From Novosphingobium sp. PP1Y (GTDB taxonomy: Bacteria; Pseudomonadota; Alphaproteobacteria; Sphingomonadales; Sphingomonadaceae): a stretch of 64,000 nucleotides of DNA. Position 1 is the first letter of the stretch; the number at the start of each line of letters is the position of its first letter. A model generated the notes under the pieces. The model ran no database searches and had not been told where the DNA came from. It worked only from the letters and a program-made list of their open reading frames with translations. Below are positions 1-8,476 of this stretch, in pieces. Both the position numbers and the translations under genes were made by a program. The DNA lies in NCBI RefSeq assembly GCF_000253255.1, contig NC_015580.1, positions 2,927,001-2,991,000 on the forward strand, in the 5' to 3' direction.

Positions 1-1
1 G

Positions 2-907
2 AAGCGTTCGACCGTCGCGCAGATCGTGCGTCAGCTCGAAGAAAACGGCGCGATGGAATACTCCATCGTCATCGCCGCGACCGCTTCGGAGCCCGCTCCG
101 CTGCAGTACCTCGCGCCCTACACCGGCGCCGCGATGGGTGAATTCTTCCGCGACAACGGCATGCACGCCGTCATCGTGTACGACGACCTTTCCAAGCAGG
201 CCGTCGCCTACCGTCAGATGTCGCTGCTGCTCCGCCGCCCGCCGGGCCGCGAAGCCTACCCCGGCGACGTTTTCTACCTGCACAGCCGCCTCCTCGAGCG
301 CGCTGCAAAGATGAACGACGACAACGGCGCCGGCTCGCTGACCGCCCTGCCGATCATCGAAACCCAGGCAGGCGACGTCTCGGCCTACATTCCGACCAAC
401 GTGATCTCGATCACCGACGGCCAGATCTTCCTTGAAACCGGCCTGTTCTACCAGGGCATCCGTCCGGCCATCAACGTCGGTCTGTCGGTCAGCCGCGTCG
501 GCGGTTCGGCCCAGACCAAGGCGATGAAGAAGGTCGCCGGCTCGATCAAGCTCGAGCTCGCTCAGTACCGCGAAATGGCTGCCTTCGCCCAGTTCGGTTC
601 GGACCTCGACGCTTCGACCCAGAAGCTGCTCAACCGCGGTGCGCGCCTGACCGAACTGCTCAAGCAGAAGCAGTTCTCGCCGCTGGCCTTCGAAGAACAG
701 ACCGTGTCGATTTTCGCCGGCACCAACGGCTACCTCGACGCCCTCCCGGTCTCCAAGGTCACCGAGTACGAAGCCGAAATGCTCAGCTTCATGCACGAGA
801 AGCACGCCGACGTTCTCGAGCTGATCCGCTCGACCAAGGACTTCGGCGACGAAGCGAAGGCGAAGACCAAGGCTGCGCTCGACGCGTTCGCCAAGCAGTT
901 CGCCTGA
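2..907 (+). CDS. atpA: F1F0 ATP synthase subunit alpha, 3' part (5' end outside window)
   Basis: C-terminal part of the F1 alpha subunit, the non-catalytic nucleotide-binding subunit of the alpha3beta3 head that makes ATP at the inner membrane. The reading frame is open from base 2 (KRSTVAQIV...), so the true start and the Walker A motif lie upstream of the window. The segment carries the family-typical stretches around GRPAINVGLSVSRVGGSAQ and the helical C-terminal domain, ending ...ALDAFAKQFA. atpG follows after 66 bp and atpD and atpC after that, the standard alpha-gamma-beta-epsilon order. Identification is secure; only the 5' boundary is missing. Confidence 0.98.
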   Translation, partial: KRSTVAQIVRQLEENGAMEYSIVIAATASEPAPLQYLAPYTGAAMGEFFRDNGMHAVIVYDDLSKQAVAYRQMSLLLRRPPGREAYPGDVFYLHSRLLERAAKMNDDNGAGSLTALPIIETQAGDVSAYIPTNVISITDGQIFLETGLFYQGIRPAINVGLSVSRVGGSAQTKAMKKVAGSIKLELAQYREMAAFAQFGSDLDASTQKLLNRGARLTELLKQKQFSPLAFEEQTVSIFAGTNGYLDALPVSKVTEYEAEMLSFMHEKHADVLELIRSTKDFGDEAKAKTKAALDAFAKQFA

Positions 908-973
908 GATTGACCTGACCTTCCGTTCCGGTTCGCCAATCCGGCAGCCGGGGCGGAAAAAGGAGAGAAACGA

Positions 974-1849
974 GTGGCTTCGCTCAAGGAACTCAAAGGC
1001 CGCATCAACTCGGTCAAATCGACCCAGAAGATCACCAAGGCCAAGCAGATGGTCGCCGCGGCCAAGCTGCGCAAGGCGCAGGCGGCGGCCGAGTCCGCAC
1101 GTCCCTACGCTTCGCGCCTCGCCGAGGTGATGGGCTCGCTCGCCGGCAAGATCACGGTCAGCGACAACAGCCCCAAGCTGCTCGCCGGTACCGGCAGCGA
1201 CCAGGTCCACCTGCTCGTCGTGGCGAACTCCGACAAGGGCCTGTGCGGCGCGTTCAACGCGAACATCGTCAAGGCGGCCCGCGTCAAGGCGCAGGAACTG
1301 GAAGCGCAGGGCAAGACCGTGCTGTTCTACCTCGTCGGCCGCAAGGGTCGCGCGGTGATCAAGCGCGAGTACCCCAAGCAGATCGCCAAGATGTTCGACA
1401 CCACCGACGTGCGCGATCCGGGCTTCAACGAGGCCGAAAAGGTCGCGAACGAACTCGTCGCCATGTACGAGGACGGTCAGTTCGACATCGCGCACCTGTT
1501 CTATTCGAAGTTCCGCTCGGCGCTCGTCCAGGAGCCGACCAGCCAGCAGATCATTCCTGTCCCTGCCCCCAAGGCGGCGGTGGCCGAGAGCGATGCCGTG
1601 GTCGAGTACGAGCCTGACGAGGAAGACATCCTCGCTGCCCTGCTGCCGCGCTATCTGCGCACGCAGATCTTCGGCGCGCTGCTTGAGAACGCCGCTTCCG
1701 AACAGGGTGCGTCCATGACCGCCATGGACAACGCGACCCGCAACGCTGGCGACTTGATCAACAAGCTTACCATCCAGTACAACCGCAGCCGCCAGGCCGC
1801 GATTACCACCGAACTCGTCGAAATCATCGCGGGCGCGGAAGCGCTCTAA
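974..1849 (+). CDS. atpG: F1F0 ATP synthase subunit gamma
   Basis: Gamma is the rotating central shaft of F1. The 291-residue protein starts with a GTG preceded by aaaggagag, a good ribosome binding site. The N-terminal helix (MASLKELKGRINSVKSTQKI) and the C-terminal helix (ATRNAGDLINKLTIQYNRSRQA) are the family's conserved coiled-coil elements. A Pro/Ala/Glu-rich stretch at about residues 196-217 (PVPAPKAAVAES..., then acidic) sits in the central Rossmann-like part, where alphaproteobacterial gammas vary in length. It lies between atpA and atpD, 24 bp before the latter, and is surely cotranscribed. Confidence 0.98.
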   Translation: MASLKELKGRINSVKSTQKITKAKQMVAAAKLRKAQAAAESARPYASRLAEVMGSLAGKITVSDNSPKLLAGTGSDQVHLLVVANSDKGLCGAFNANIVKAARVKAQELEAQGKTVLFYLVGRKGRAVIKREYPKQIAKMFDTTDVRDPGFNEAEKVANELVAMYEDGQFDIAHLFYSKFRSALVQEPTSQQIIPVPAPKAAVAESDAVVEYEPDEEDILAALLPRYLRTQIFGALLENAASEQGASMTAMDNATRNAGDLINKLTIQYNRSRQAAITTELVEIIAGAEAL

Positions 1850-1873
1850 GACATCGCAGGCAAGGAAACCAAA

Positions 1874-3331
1874 ATGGCCACCGCACCCGTGCTCAACCAG
1901 ACCACTACCGGCAAGATCAGCCAGGTCATCGGCGCTGTCGTCGACGTGACCTTCGAAGGCGAGCTGCCCGCTATTCTCTCCGCGCTCGAGACCGACAACA
2001 ACGGTCGCAAGCTCGTGCTCGAAGTTGCCCAGCACCTCGGCGAGAACACTGTCCGCACCATCGCCATGGACGGCACCGACGGCCTCACCCGCGGCCAGGA
2101 CGTCGTCAGCACCGGCGCCCAGATCTCGGTCCCCGTGGGCCCCAAGACCCTCGGCCGCATCATGAACGTCGTCGGCGAGCCGATCGACGAGCGCGGCCCG
2201 ATCGGCGCCGAGCAGACTGCTCCGATCCACGCCAAGGCTCCGGAATTCGTCGACCAGTCGACCGAAGCCGCGATCCTCGTCACCGGCATCAAGGTCATCG
2301 ACCTTCTCGCCCCTTACGCAAAGGGCGGCAAGATCGGCCTGTTCGGCGGCGCCGGCGTGGGCAAGACGGTTCTCATCCAGGAACTGATCAACAACATCGC
2401 CAAGGGCCACGGCGGCGTCTCGGTCTTCGCGGGCGTCGGTGAACGTACCCGTGAAGGTAACGACCTCTACCACGAGTTCCTCGACGCCGGCGTTATCGCC
2501 AAGGACGCCGAAGGCAACGCCACTTCGGACGGTTCGAAGGTGGCCCTCGTGTTCGGTCAGATGAACGAGCCCCCGGGTGCCCGCGCGCGCGTCGCTCTCT
2601 CGGGCCTGACCATGGCCGAGTACTTCCGCGACCAGGAAGGCCAGGACGTTCTGTTCTTCGTCGACAACATCTTCCGCTTCACCCAGGCGGGTTCGGAAGT
2701 GTCGGCCCTGCTCGGCCGTATTCCTTCGGCCGTGGGCTATCAGCCGACCCTGGCAACCGACATGGGCGCCCTGCAGGAACGCATCACCTCGACCACCAAG
2801 GGTTCGATCACCTCGGTCCAGGCCATCTACGTTCCCGCGGACGACCTCACCGACCCGGCGCCGGCCACCTCGTTCGCGCACCTTGACGCAACGACCACGC
2901 TGAACCGCGCCATTTCGGAACTGGGCATCTACCCGGCCGTCGACCCGCTCGACTCGACCTCGCGCGTGCTTGAGCCCCGCGTTGTCGGCCAGGAGCACTA
3001 CGAGACTGCCCGCAAGGTTCAGGAGACCCTGCAGAAGTACAAGTCGCTTCAGGACATCATCGCCATTCTCGGCATGGACGAGCTTTCGGAAGAGGACAAG
3101 CTGACCGTCGCCCGCGCGCGCAAGATCCAGCGCTTCCTTTCGCAGCCGTTCCACGTGGCCGAAGTCTTCACCGGCATCCCGGGCAAGTTCGTCCAGCTGG
3201 AAGACACCATCAAGTCGTTCAAGGCCGTCGTCGACGGTGAGTACGACCACCTGCCGGAAGCGGCCTTCTACATGGTCGGCGGCATCGAAGAGGCCGTTGC
3301 CAAGGCCAAGAAGCTGGCTGAGGACGCGTAA
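1874..3331 (+). CDS. atpD: F1F0 ATP synthase subunit beta
   Basis: Catalytic subunit of F1 ATP synthase, 485 residues, normal length. It shows the Walker A motif GGAGVGKT at about residues 157-164, the catalytic GERTREGNDLYHE stretch, the Walker B region VLFFVDNIFRFTQAGSEVSALLGR, and the DELSEED-like loop written here as MDELSEEDK near residue 400. The start ATG follows a purine-rich aaggaaacc. atpC begins 5 bp after the stop, so translation of the two is probably coupled. Nothing unusual. Confidence 0.99.
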   Translation: MATAPVLNQTTTGKISQVIGAVVDVTFEGELPAILSALETDNNGRKLVLEVAQHLGENTVRTIAMDGTDGLTRGQDVVSTGAQISVPVGPKTLGRIMNVVGEPIDERGPIGAEQTAPIHAKAPEFVDQSTEAAILVTGIKVIDLLAPYAKGGKIGLFGGAGVGKTVLIQELINNIAKGHGGVSVFAGVGERTREGNDLYHEFLDAGVIAKDAEGNATSDGSKVALVFGQMNEPPGARARVALSGLTMAEYFRDQEGQDVLFFVDNIFRFTQAGSEVSALLGRIPSAVGYQPTLATDMGALQERITSTTKGSITSVQAIYVPADDLTDPAPATSFAHLDATTTLNRAISELGIYPAVDPLDSTSRVLEPRVVGQEHYETARKVQETLQKYKSLQDIIAILGMDELSEEDKLTVARARKIQRFLSQPFHVAEVFTGIPGKFVQLEDTIKSFKAVVDGEYDHLPEAAFYMVGGIEEAVAKAKKLAEDA

Positions 3332-3336
3332 GTCTC

Positions 3337-3594
3337 ATGGCTCTGCACTTCGAACTCGTTACGCCGGCGAAGCTCGTCCGCTCGGAGGACGTCCACATGG
3401 TGGTCGTCCCCGGCACGGAAGGCGAGTTCGGCGTGCTGGCGGGCCATGCGCCCTTCATGTCGACGGTCGCCGACGGCGCCCTCAAGGTCTACCGGACCGA
3501 GAACGGCGCTCCGGAAGAGATCATCATTACCGGCGGCTTCGCTGAAGTCGGCGATGCGGGCCTGACGGTTCTCGCCGAACACGTCGAAGGCTGA
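3337..3594 (+). CDS. atpC: F1F0 ATP synthase subunit epsilon, short form
   Basis: Epsilon couples the gamma shaft to the c ring and in many bacteria inhibits ATP hydrolysis through a C-terminal helical hairpin. Here the protein is only 85 residues: the N-terminal beta-sandwich domain is complete (MALHFELVTPAKLV ... TGGFAEVGDAGLTVLAEH), but the C-terminal helices of the roughly 135-residue family form are absent. A rho-independent terminator begins about 20 bp after the stop, so this is not a frameshift with lost coding sequence downstream. A short epsilon is compatible with alphaproteobacteria in which the separate zeta protein is thought to inhibit F1. Confidence 0.95.
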   Translation: MALHFELVTPAKLVRSEDVHMVVVPGTEGEFGVLAGHAPFMSTVADGALKVYRTENGAPEEIIITGGFAEVGDAGLTVLAEHVEG

Positions 3595-3614
3595 TCTCTG
3601 CAGCCAGAAACGCC

Positions 3615-3653
3615 AAAAAGGGGCGTCGCCGGACATCGGCGGCGCCCCTTTTT
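3615..3653 (+). terminator. Rho-independent terminator of the atp operon
   Basis: Near-perfect hairpin: aaaaaggggcgtcgccg, a short gacat loop, and cggcggcgcccctttt, ending in a run of T. It lies about 20 bp after the atpC stop. The A-run and T-run on opposite sides would let it work in both directions, so it may also end the convergent HNH gene. Confidence 0.9.
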
Positions 3654-3680
3654 CGTTGAGTTGCGAGCTGGCGCAGCCCG

Positions 3681-3959
3681 TCAGCGCTTGTGGGCGGTCG
3701 GCGCGTGAAAGTCCGGAGGCTTGCGCTCCACCCACGCGACGAACCTCGCTATCGCGGGAGACGATCGAAGCGCCTCACCATCGTGCCCATGGCGGGCGAG
3801 TTCGGCATTGCTGAAGGTTGCGTGGATTGTGCGGTGGCAGATCGGATGAACCGGCACGGTCTCCCTGCCGCCGCGGCTCCTGGGCACCGGATGGTGCCAT
3901 TCCACGCGCCGTCCCAGAGGGCGAGCACACAGCCAGCACTGAAGCGGATCCGAAGCCAT
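3681..3959 (-). CDS. Small HNH-type endonuclease domain protein
   Basis: A 92-residue protein with the layout of small HNH nucleases: a CWLC zinc knuckle at the N terminus, then WHHPVPRSRGG (the HH of the beta-beta-alpha metal fold), then HPICHRTIHATF, which supplies the second Cys/His pair and the final His. The ATG at 3959 was chosen; a TTG seven codons upstream is also open. Nothing here indicates a target or partner. It is a lone gene convergent with the ATP synthase operon and diverging from cpaF. Such small HNH genes are common and mostly uncharacterised. Confidence 0.75.
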   Translation of the reverse strand: MASDPLQCWLCARPLGRRVEWHHPVPRSRGGRETVPVHPICHRTIHATFSNAELARHGHDGEALRSSPAIARFVAWVERKPPDFHAPTAHKR

Positions 3960-4150
3960 CAAGGTCAGTCTAATGCTCAACCTCCCTTCGTGCCAAGGGC
4001 AGGATCGGGCCTGACCACGGTTACGCGCGGGCGCGCAATCGATTTGCGAACCATTAGGAAGTTATCAAAGTTTCAACCTTAATCTTCGAACCCATCGCAA
4101 GGGATTAGGCCCGCAACAATGATGCGGGCGCTGGCAGGGTTGGAAGTTTC

Positions 4151-5677
4151 ATGAGCGCATTCGGGCGGCGGAACGGTATTGGTGGCATGGGCCAGGGAGC
4201 CCGTCCTGCCTTCGGCGTGGCCAAGCCCATCAAGGGCGGTTCGGCAGCGGAAAAGGCCCCTCCTCCGGCACCTGGTGGTGCGCCCGTGCCGGGCGGCGAC
4301 CAGTTTCCTCCACTGCCGGGTGCGGGCCCCTCGGTCCCGCCGATGCGCGAGGATGCGATGTCGCGGCTCGCCGACCGCGCCAATGCCGTCCACGAACAGG
4401 TCGAGCAGAACGGATTCGAAGCCTCGATCCACAAGATCAAGGAACAGGTCCTTCCGCGCCTGCTCGAGCGCGTCGATCCAGAGGCGGCAGCGACGCTGAC
4501 CAAGGACGAGCTGTCGGAAGAATTCCGCCCGATCATCATCGAAGTGCTCGCCGAACTGAAGATCACCTTCAACCGCCGCGAGCAGTTCGCGCTGGAAAAG
4601 GTTCTGATCGACGAGCTGCTCGGCTTCGGTCCGCTCGAAGAACTGCTGAACGACCCCGACGTCTCGGACATCATGGTCAACGGTCCGAACCAGACCTACA
4701 TCGAAAAGAAGGGCAAGCTGCAGCTTGCGCAGACCAAGTTCCGCGACGAGCAGCACCTGTTCCAGATCGCCCAGCGCATCGTCAACCAGGTCGGCCGCCG
4801 CGTCGACCAGACCACGCCGCTGGCCGACGCCCGCCTCAAGGACGGCAGCCGCGTCAACGTCATCGTGCCGCCGCTCTCGCTGCGGGGCACCGCCATCTCG
4901 ATCCGCAAGTTCTCCGAGAAGCCGATCACCATCGACATGCTCAAGGACTTCGGTTCGATGAGCGAGAAGATGGCGACCGCCCTCAAGATCGCCGGCGCCT
5001 GCCGGATGAATGTGGTCATCTCGGGCGGCACCGGCTCGGGCAAGACGACGATGCTCAACGCGCTGTCAAAGATGATCGATCCGGGCGAACGCGTTCTGAC
5101 CATCGAGGACGCGGCCGAGCTTCGCCTGCAGCAGCCTCACTGGCTGCCGCTCGAAACCCGCCCGCCGAACCTGGAAGGCCAGGGCGCAATCACCATCGGC
5201 GATCTGGTCAAGAACGCCCTGCGTATGCGACCTGACCGCATCATCCTGGGCGAAATTCGCGGCGCCGAGTGTTTCGACCTGCTCGCCGCCATGAACACCG
5301 GCCACGACGGCTCGATGTGTACCCTCCACGCGAACTCTCCGCGCGAATGCCTTGGCCGTATGGAAAACATGATCCTGATGGGCGACATCAAGATCCCCAA
5401 GGAAGCCATCAGCCGCCAGATCGCCGAATCAGTCGACCTGATCGTGCAGGTGAAGCGCCTGCGCGACGGTTCGCGCCGCACCACCAACATCACCGAAGTG
5501 ATCGGCATGGAAGGCGACGTCATCGTCACCCAGGAACTCTTCAAGTTCGAATACCTCGACGAAACCGAGGACGGCAAGATCCTGGGCGAGTTCCGCGCAT
5601 CCGGCCTGCGCCCCTATACGCTGGAAAAGGCGCGCCAGTTCGGCTTTGACCAGGCCTATCTGGAAGCCTGTCTCTGA
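4151..5677 (+). CDS. cpaF: CpaF/TadA-family secretion ATPase
   Basis: Hexameric ATPase of the type II/IV secretion superfamily that powers Flp/Tad pilus assembly. The 508-residue protein begins with a Gly/Pro-rich low-complexity tail (about residues 1-75), then the N-terminal domain and the RecA-like ATPase core. Walker A is SGGTGSGKTTML near residue 292, followed by the Asp box (TIEDAAELRL), Walker B (DRIILGEIRGAE) and the His box (MCTLHANSPRE). No other tad/cpa gene is next to it: a small HNH gene lies upstream and a minus-strand membrane protein downstream. The assignment to CpaF is strong; partnership with a pilus encoded elsewhere is inferred. Confidence 0.95.
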   Translation: MSAFGRRNGIGGMGQGARPAFGVAKPIKGGSAAEKAPPPAPGGAPVPGGDQFPPLPGAGPSVPPMREDAMSRLADRANAVHEQVEQNGFEASIHKIKEQVLPRLLERVDPEAAATLTKDELSEEFRPIIIEVLAELKITFNRREQFALEKVLIDELLGFGPLEELLNDPDVSDIMVNGPNQTYIEKKGKLQLAQTKFRDEQHLFQIAQRIVNQVGRRVDQTTPLADARLKDGSRVNVIVPPLSLRGTAISIRKFSEKPITIDMLKDFGSMSEKMATALKIAGACRMNVVISGGTGSGKTTMLNALSKMIDPGERVLTIEDAAELRLQQPHWLPLETRPPNLEGQGAITIGDLVKNALRMRPDRIILGEIRGAECFDLLAAMNTGHDGSMCTLHANSPRECLGRMENMILMGDIKIPKEAISRQIAESVDLIVQVKRLRDGSRRTTNITEVIGMEGDVIVTQELFKFEYLDETEDGKILGEFRASGLRPYTLEKARQFGFDQAYLEACL

Positions 5678-5748
5678 CAAGCCGAACGCAAGTTGGACGT
5701 ATCGATGCGGCCTCGCTCTGACGCAGAGCGGGGCCGTTTCACTTGGGC

Positions 5749-5958
5749 CTAGTTCCCGCCGAGCAATGCCCTTCCTGAAATTCCGAGAAGCAGCACGGCG
5801 GCCAGCAACGACCAGAAGAAGATCGTGGTCCACGGCATGAAGCCCACACGGTCGAGATTGCGCCGCTTCATCCGTCGCCGGTCGCCGATCCATGCGACGG
5901 CGGCGATGATTGCGGCAACTGCGCCCGCAGTTGCAAGGAAACGCAACGAATCATTCAT
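5749..5958 (-). CDS. Small two-helix membrane protein, unknown function
   Basis: A 69-residue protein with two predicted membrane helices, about residues 8-23 (FLATAGAVAAIIAAVAW) and 45-62 (TIFFWSLLAAVLLLGIS), joined by a strongly basic loop (DRRRMKRRNLDR). The positive loop would place both ends outside the cytoplasm by the positive-inside rule. It lies between cpaF and a DMT transporter, diverging from the latter with a gap under 50 bp. I do not recognise a family. Coding character is supported by length, topology and position only. Confidence 0.6.
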   Translation of the reverse strand: MNDSLRFLATAGAVAAIIAAVAWIGDRRRMKRRNLDRVGFMPWTTIFFWSLLAAVLLLGISGRALLGGN

Positions 5959-6003
5959 GGACTGCCCTTGCCTTGATCCGGCCGCCAGTTAAAGCGATGA
6001 TCC

Positions 6004-6945
6004 GTGCACCACGCTGAACATCCCCTATTGGCCATCGGGCTGCGCGTTGGCGCCATGGTCATGCTCTCGACGATGTTCATGCTTGTGAAGTACGCTGGCC
6101 AGCACGGCGTCTCCATGCCCGAATTGATTTTCTGGCGCCAGGCCATGAGCGTACCCATCCTGTTCACGTGGCTGCTTGCAACCGACCGCATCGGCCTGCT
6201 CGCGACCCGGCGCATCAAGGCCCATGCGGGCCGCGCCGTTGTCGGCACCGTAGGACTGGTCTGCAATGTCGGCGCGGCGGTGCTGCTGCCGCTGCCGATC
6301 GCGACCACGCTGGGCTTCACCGCCCCCCTGTTCGCAGTGCTGATCACCGCCCTCGTCCTGCACCAGACTGTGGGCAAGTGGCGCTGGACTGCGGTGGCTC
6401 TGGGATTTGCAGGGGTGCTCATCATCGCCCAGCCCGGCCAGAGCGACATACCCTTGCTCGGCCTGCTTTTCGGGATCGGGGCGGGCATCATCGTCGCCAC
6501 CGTCAGCTTCCAGATCCGCGATCTGGCGCGTACCGATGCACCGATTGCCTGCGTCTTCTGGTTCTCATTGTTCGGCGCGCTGTTCACCGCCATTCTCTTG
6601 CCCTTCTTCGCGCAGCCGCATGAACCGCACATCTGGCTGCTGCTCGTCGCGATCGGAGCCAGCGGCACGCTGGCGCAGTTCCTGATCGCGGCATCGCTGC
6701 GCGTCGGGCAGGTCGCGACTGTCGTGGTGATGGACTACACCTCGCTCATCTGGTCCACGGCCTGGGGCTGGCTGGTCTTCTCGGACCTGCCGCCGGCCAT
6801 GACCTGGCTGGGCGCCCCGATCATCATCACCGCAGGGCTCATCATCACCTGGCGCGAGCACTTCCTTGCGCGCAACATCTCTCCCACTTCGGCTCTCGAC
6901 GAAGGGTCCATCGAAGAAGCATCGCCAAGGTCCCGGGGAACATGA
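6004..6945 (+). CDS. DMT-superfamily (EamA) transporter
   Basis: A 313-residue protein of the drug/metabolite transporter superfamily with about ten hydrophobic segments in two repeated five-helix EamA halves. The first half holds the typical FWRQAMSVPILF segment and the second TYxSLIW-like sequence (VVMDYTSLIWSTAWGWLVF) near residue 245. The annotated GTG start gives the first helix its full length; the ribosome binding site is weak, so an internal ATG at codon 19 or 22 cannot be excluded. Substrate unknown; family members export amino acids, metabolites or drugs. Confidence 0.88.
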   Translation: MHHAEHPLLAIGLRVGAMVMLSTMFMLVKYAGQHGVSMPELIFWRQAMSVPILFTWLLATDRIGLLATRRIKAHAGRAVVGTVGLVCNVGAAVLLPLPIATTLGFTAPLFAVLITALVLHQTVGKWRWTAVALGFAGVLIIAQPGQSDIPLLGLLFGIGAGIIVATVSFQIRDLARTDAPIACVFWFSLFGALFTAILLPFFAQPHEPHIWLLLVAIGASGTLAQFLIAASLRVGQVATVVVMDYTSLIWSTAWGWLVFSDLPPAMTWLGAPIIITAGLIITWREHFLARNISPTSALDEGSIEEASPRSRGT

Positions 6946-6961
6946 GCGCTCGCCGGGAGTT
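6937..6961 (+). promoter_or_regulatory. Possible EcfG-type promoter upstream of the first mini-lipoprotein
   Basis: GGAAC, 16 bases, then AGTT. The alphaproteobacterial general-stress sigma factor EcfG prefers GGAAC-N16/17-CGTT, so the -35 matches fully and the -10 differs at one base. It overlaps the stop codon of the transporter gene and lies about 50 bp before the lipoprotein ATG. Small entericidin-like proteins are frequent members of EcfG regulons, which is why I note it; one mismatch makes it tentative. Confidence 0.3.
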
Positions 6962-7013
6962 CCCTTGATCAACCCGGGCCCGGGATTGCTTGAAAGCTGA
7001 AAGGGAAATACCG

Positions 7014-7145
7014 ATGGTCAAGAAACTCGTTCTCGCTCTCGCCGCTAGCGGCATCCTGTTCACCGCCACTGCCTGCAACACCGTGAAGGGTGCCGGCCGG
7101 GACATCGAATCGGTCGGTCAGGCCGGCGACGAAGCGATCAACTGA
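7014..7145 (+). CDS. Entericidin A/B-like mini-lipoprotein, copy 1
   Basis: A 43-residue lipoprotein precursor. MVKKLVLALAASGILF is a signal peptide, followed by the lipobox-like FTATAC with Cys21 as the lipidated residue. The mature part, CNTVKGAGRDIESVGQAGDE, has the CNTVxGxGxDIxxxG pattern of the entericidin/EcnAB family, small cell-envelope lipoproteins linked in enterobacteria to stationary-phase lysis control. An aaaggg ribosome binding site precedes the ATG. A homologous gene follows 165 bp downstream on the same strand. Role in this organism is unknown; envelope stress is the likely context. Confidence 0.85.
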   Translation: MVKKLVLALAASGILFTATACNTVKGAGRDIESVGQAGDEAIN

Positions 7146-7310
7146 CACCTGCTGCCTGACACATTGGCAGACCCGCCCGCAAGTCGAGCGGCTCTGCCCT
7201 TGTGTTCACGATCACACGCGAGATCTTCCTTTCCGCTGCAGTACTGCCTAAATCCTGATTCAGCGGGTTCCGGATGAACGGAAAGCACGCCCGCTCAACA
7301 GGAAACAGAA

Positions 7311-7439
7311 ATGATCAGGAAGCTCGTACTTACCCTTCTGGCTGGCACTGTCGTCCTTGGTGCAGCGGCCTGCAACACGGTTCGCGGTGTGGGCCAGGAT
7401 CTGGAATCGGCCGCAAATACGGTCGACAAGGCAACTTAA
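7311..7439 (+). CDS. Entericidin A/B-like mini-lipoprotein, copy 2
   Basis: A 42-residue lipoprotein precursor, clearly paralogous to the gene just upstream: signal peptide MIRKLVLTLLAGTVV, lipobox LGAAAC with Cys21, then CNTVRGVGQDLESAANTVDK. The two share CNTVxGxGxDxES after the cysteine and have the same cysteine position, pointing to a tandem duplication. An aggaaacag site precedes the ATG. The stop is 4 bp from the convergent BASS transporter stop. The 165 bp between the copies holds no other gene and no terminator that I can see. Confidence 0.85.
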   Translation: MIRKLVLTLLAGTVVLGAAACNTVRGVGQDLESAANTVDKAT

Positions 7440-7443
7440 GGCC

Positions 7444-8451
7444 TCAGGCCTCGACCGTCGCCTCCGGCGCGACGACGGCAGTCCCCCGTCCTGGCCTGCG
7501 GCTCCAAAGCGAGGCCAGGAAACTGCCGATCAGAACATGCAGGACGGCCGAAATGGCCGCCGGAACAGGTGCAAGCGCGGCTTGCATGGGATTGGCGAAC
7601 TGGCGCGTAAAGGCAGGTGTCGATGCCAGGCTCGCGCCCAGCCCGCTGTTCTGCATTCCCACCTCGACACTGATGGTTCGTGCAGAGGATTCGTGGAGGC
7701 CCAGCAACCTGCTCAAGCCGTAACCGAGGCCGAACCCGGCCGCGTGCAGCGCAAAGACCGCTGCCAGCAGCACATTCGCATGGGATTCGATGAGCGACTT
7801 CGATCTGGCGATGATGGCGGCGACGATCAGAACGACGAAGAGCACCGAAATGACCGGTGACACCGCGCTGGCCGCTTTCGTCACACGCGGAAAATAGCGG
7901 TTCATCAGGACGCCGACGATCACCGGCAGGAGCACCACCGTCATCATACCCCGGAACAGGTTCCAGCGGTCGATCTCGATGAAGACCCCGGCCAGCCAAC
8001 CCGTCAGCAACGGCGTCATGGCGATCGCTACAAGGGTCGACACCATCGTCATCGTGACCGACAGGGCGACATTGGCGCGAGCGAGGTAACATACGACATT
8101 GGATGCCGTGCCACCGGGGCAGCAGGCCACAAGGATCAGCCCCACGGCAGGCCCCGCCTCCAATCCGAAAGCCCAGGCGATGGCGAAGCCGGCGAGCGGC
8201 ATGATCGTGAATTGCAGGACGACCCCCGCAAGCACCTGCGAGGGCATTGCCAGGACCCTGCGGAAGTCATCGAAGCTCAGGGTAATACCCATGCCCAGCA
8301 TGATCACGCCGAGCATGACGCTGATCAGCGGCTGTCCGAAGGGCGCAAATCGCCCGTCGGCAACCCAGATGAAGTGATCGGGCACGAACCACGCCCAGGT
8401 TACGCCCAGCACGGTCCACAAGGCGAAAAGCCTCGTCACCCGATCCATCAT
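7444..8451 (-). CDS. Bile acid:sodium symporter (BASS) family transporter
   Basis: A 335-residue membrane protein with about ten hydrophobic segments. Family-typical stretches are GMGITLSFDDFRRVL near residue 47, the glycine/proline crossover GLILVACCPGGTASNVV near residue 105, and VEVGMQNSGLGASLA near residue 265. BASS proteins carry sodium-coupled organic anions such as bile acids, 2-oxo acids or pantoate; the substrate here is unknown. The ATG at 8451 follows ggagtgaagag and overlaps the end of gcvPB on the same strand, so it is probably the last gene of the glycine cleavage operon. That position suggests, but does not show, a metabolite link to glycine. Confidence 0.88.
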   Translation of the reverse strand: MMDRVTRLFALWTVLGVTWAWFVPDHFIWVADGRFAPFGQPLISVMLGVIMLGMGITLSFDDFRRVLAMPSQVLAGVVLQFTIMPLAGFAIAWAFGLEAGPAVGLILVACCPGGTASNVVCYLARANVALSVTMTMVSTLVAIAMTPLLTGWLAGVFIEIDRWNLFRGMMTVVLLPVIVGVLMNRYFPRVTKAASAVSPVISVLFVVLIVAAIIARSKSLIESHANVLLAAVFALHAAGFGLGYGLSRLLGLHESSARTISVEVGMQNSGLGASLASTPAFTRQFANPMQAALAPVPAAISAVLHVLIGSFLASLWSRRPGRGTAVVAPEATVEA

Positions 8452-8476
8452 CTCTTCACTCCCCCCGTCGGGCGGG

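Noticed and set aside
3595..3660. Frameshift splitting off the missing C-terminal half of atpC
   Set aside because: A rho-independent terminator follows within about 20 bp of the stop, leaving no room for the lost domain.
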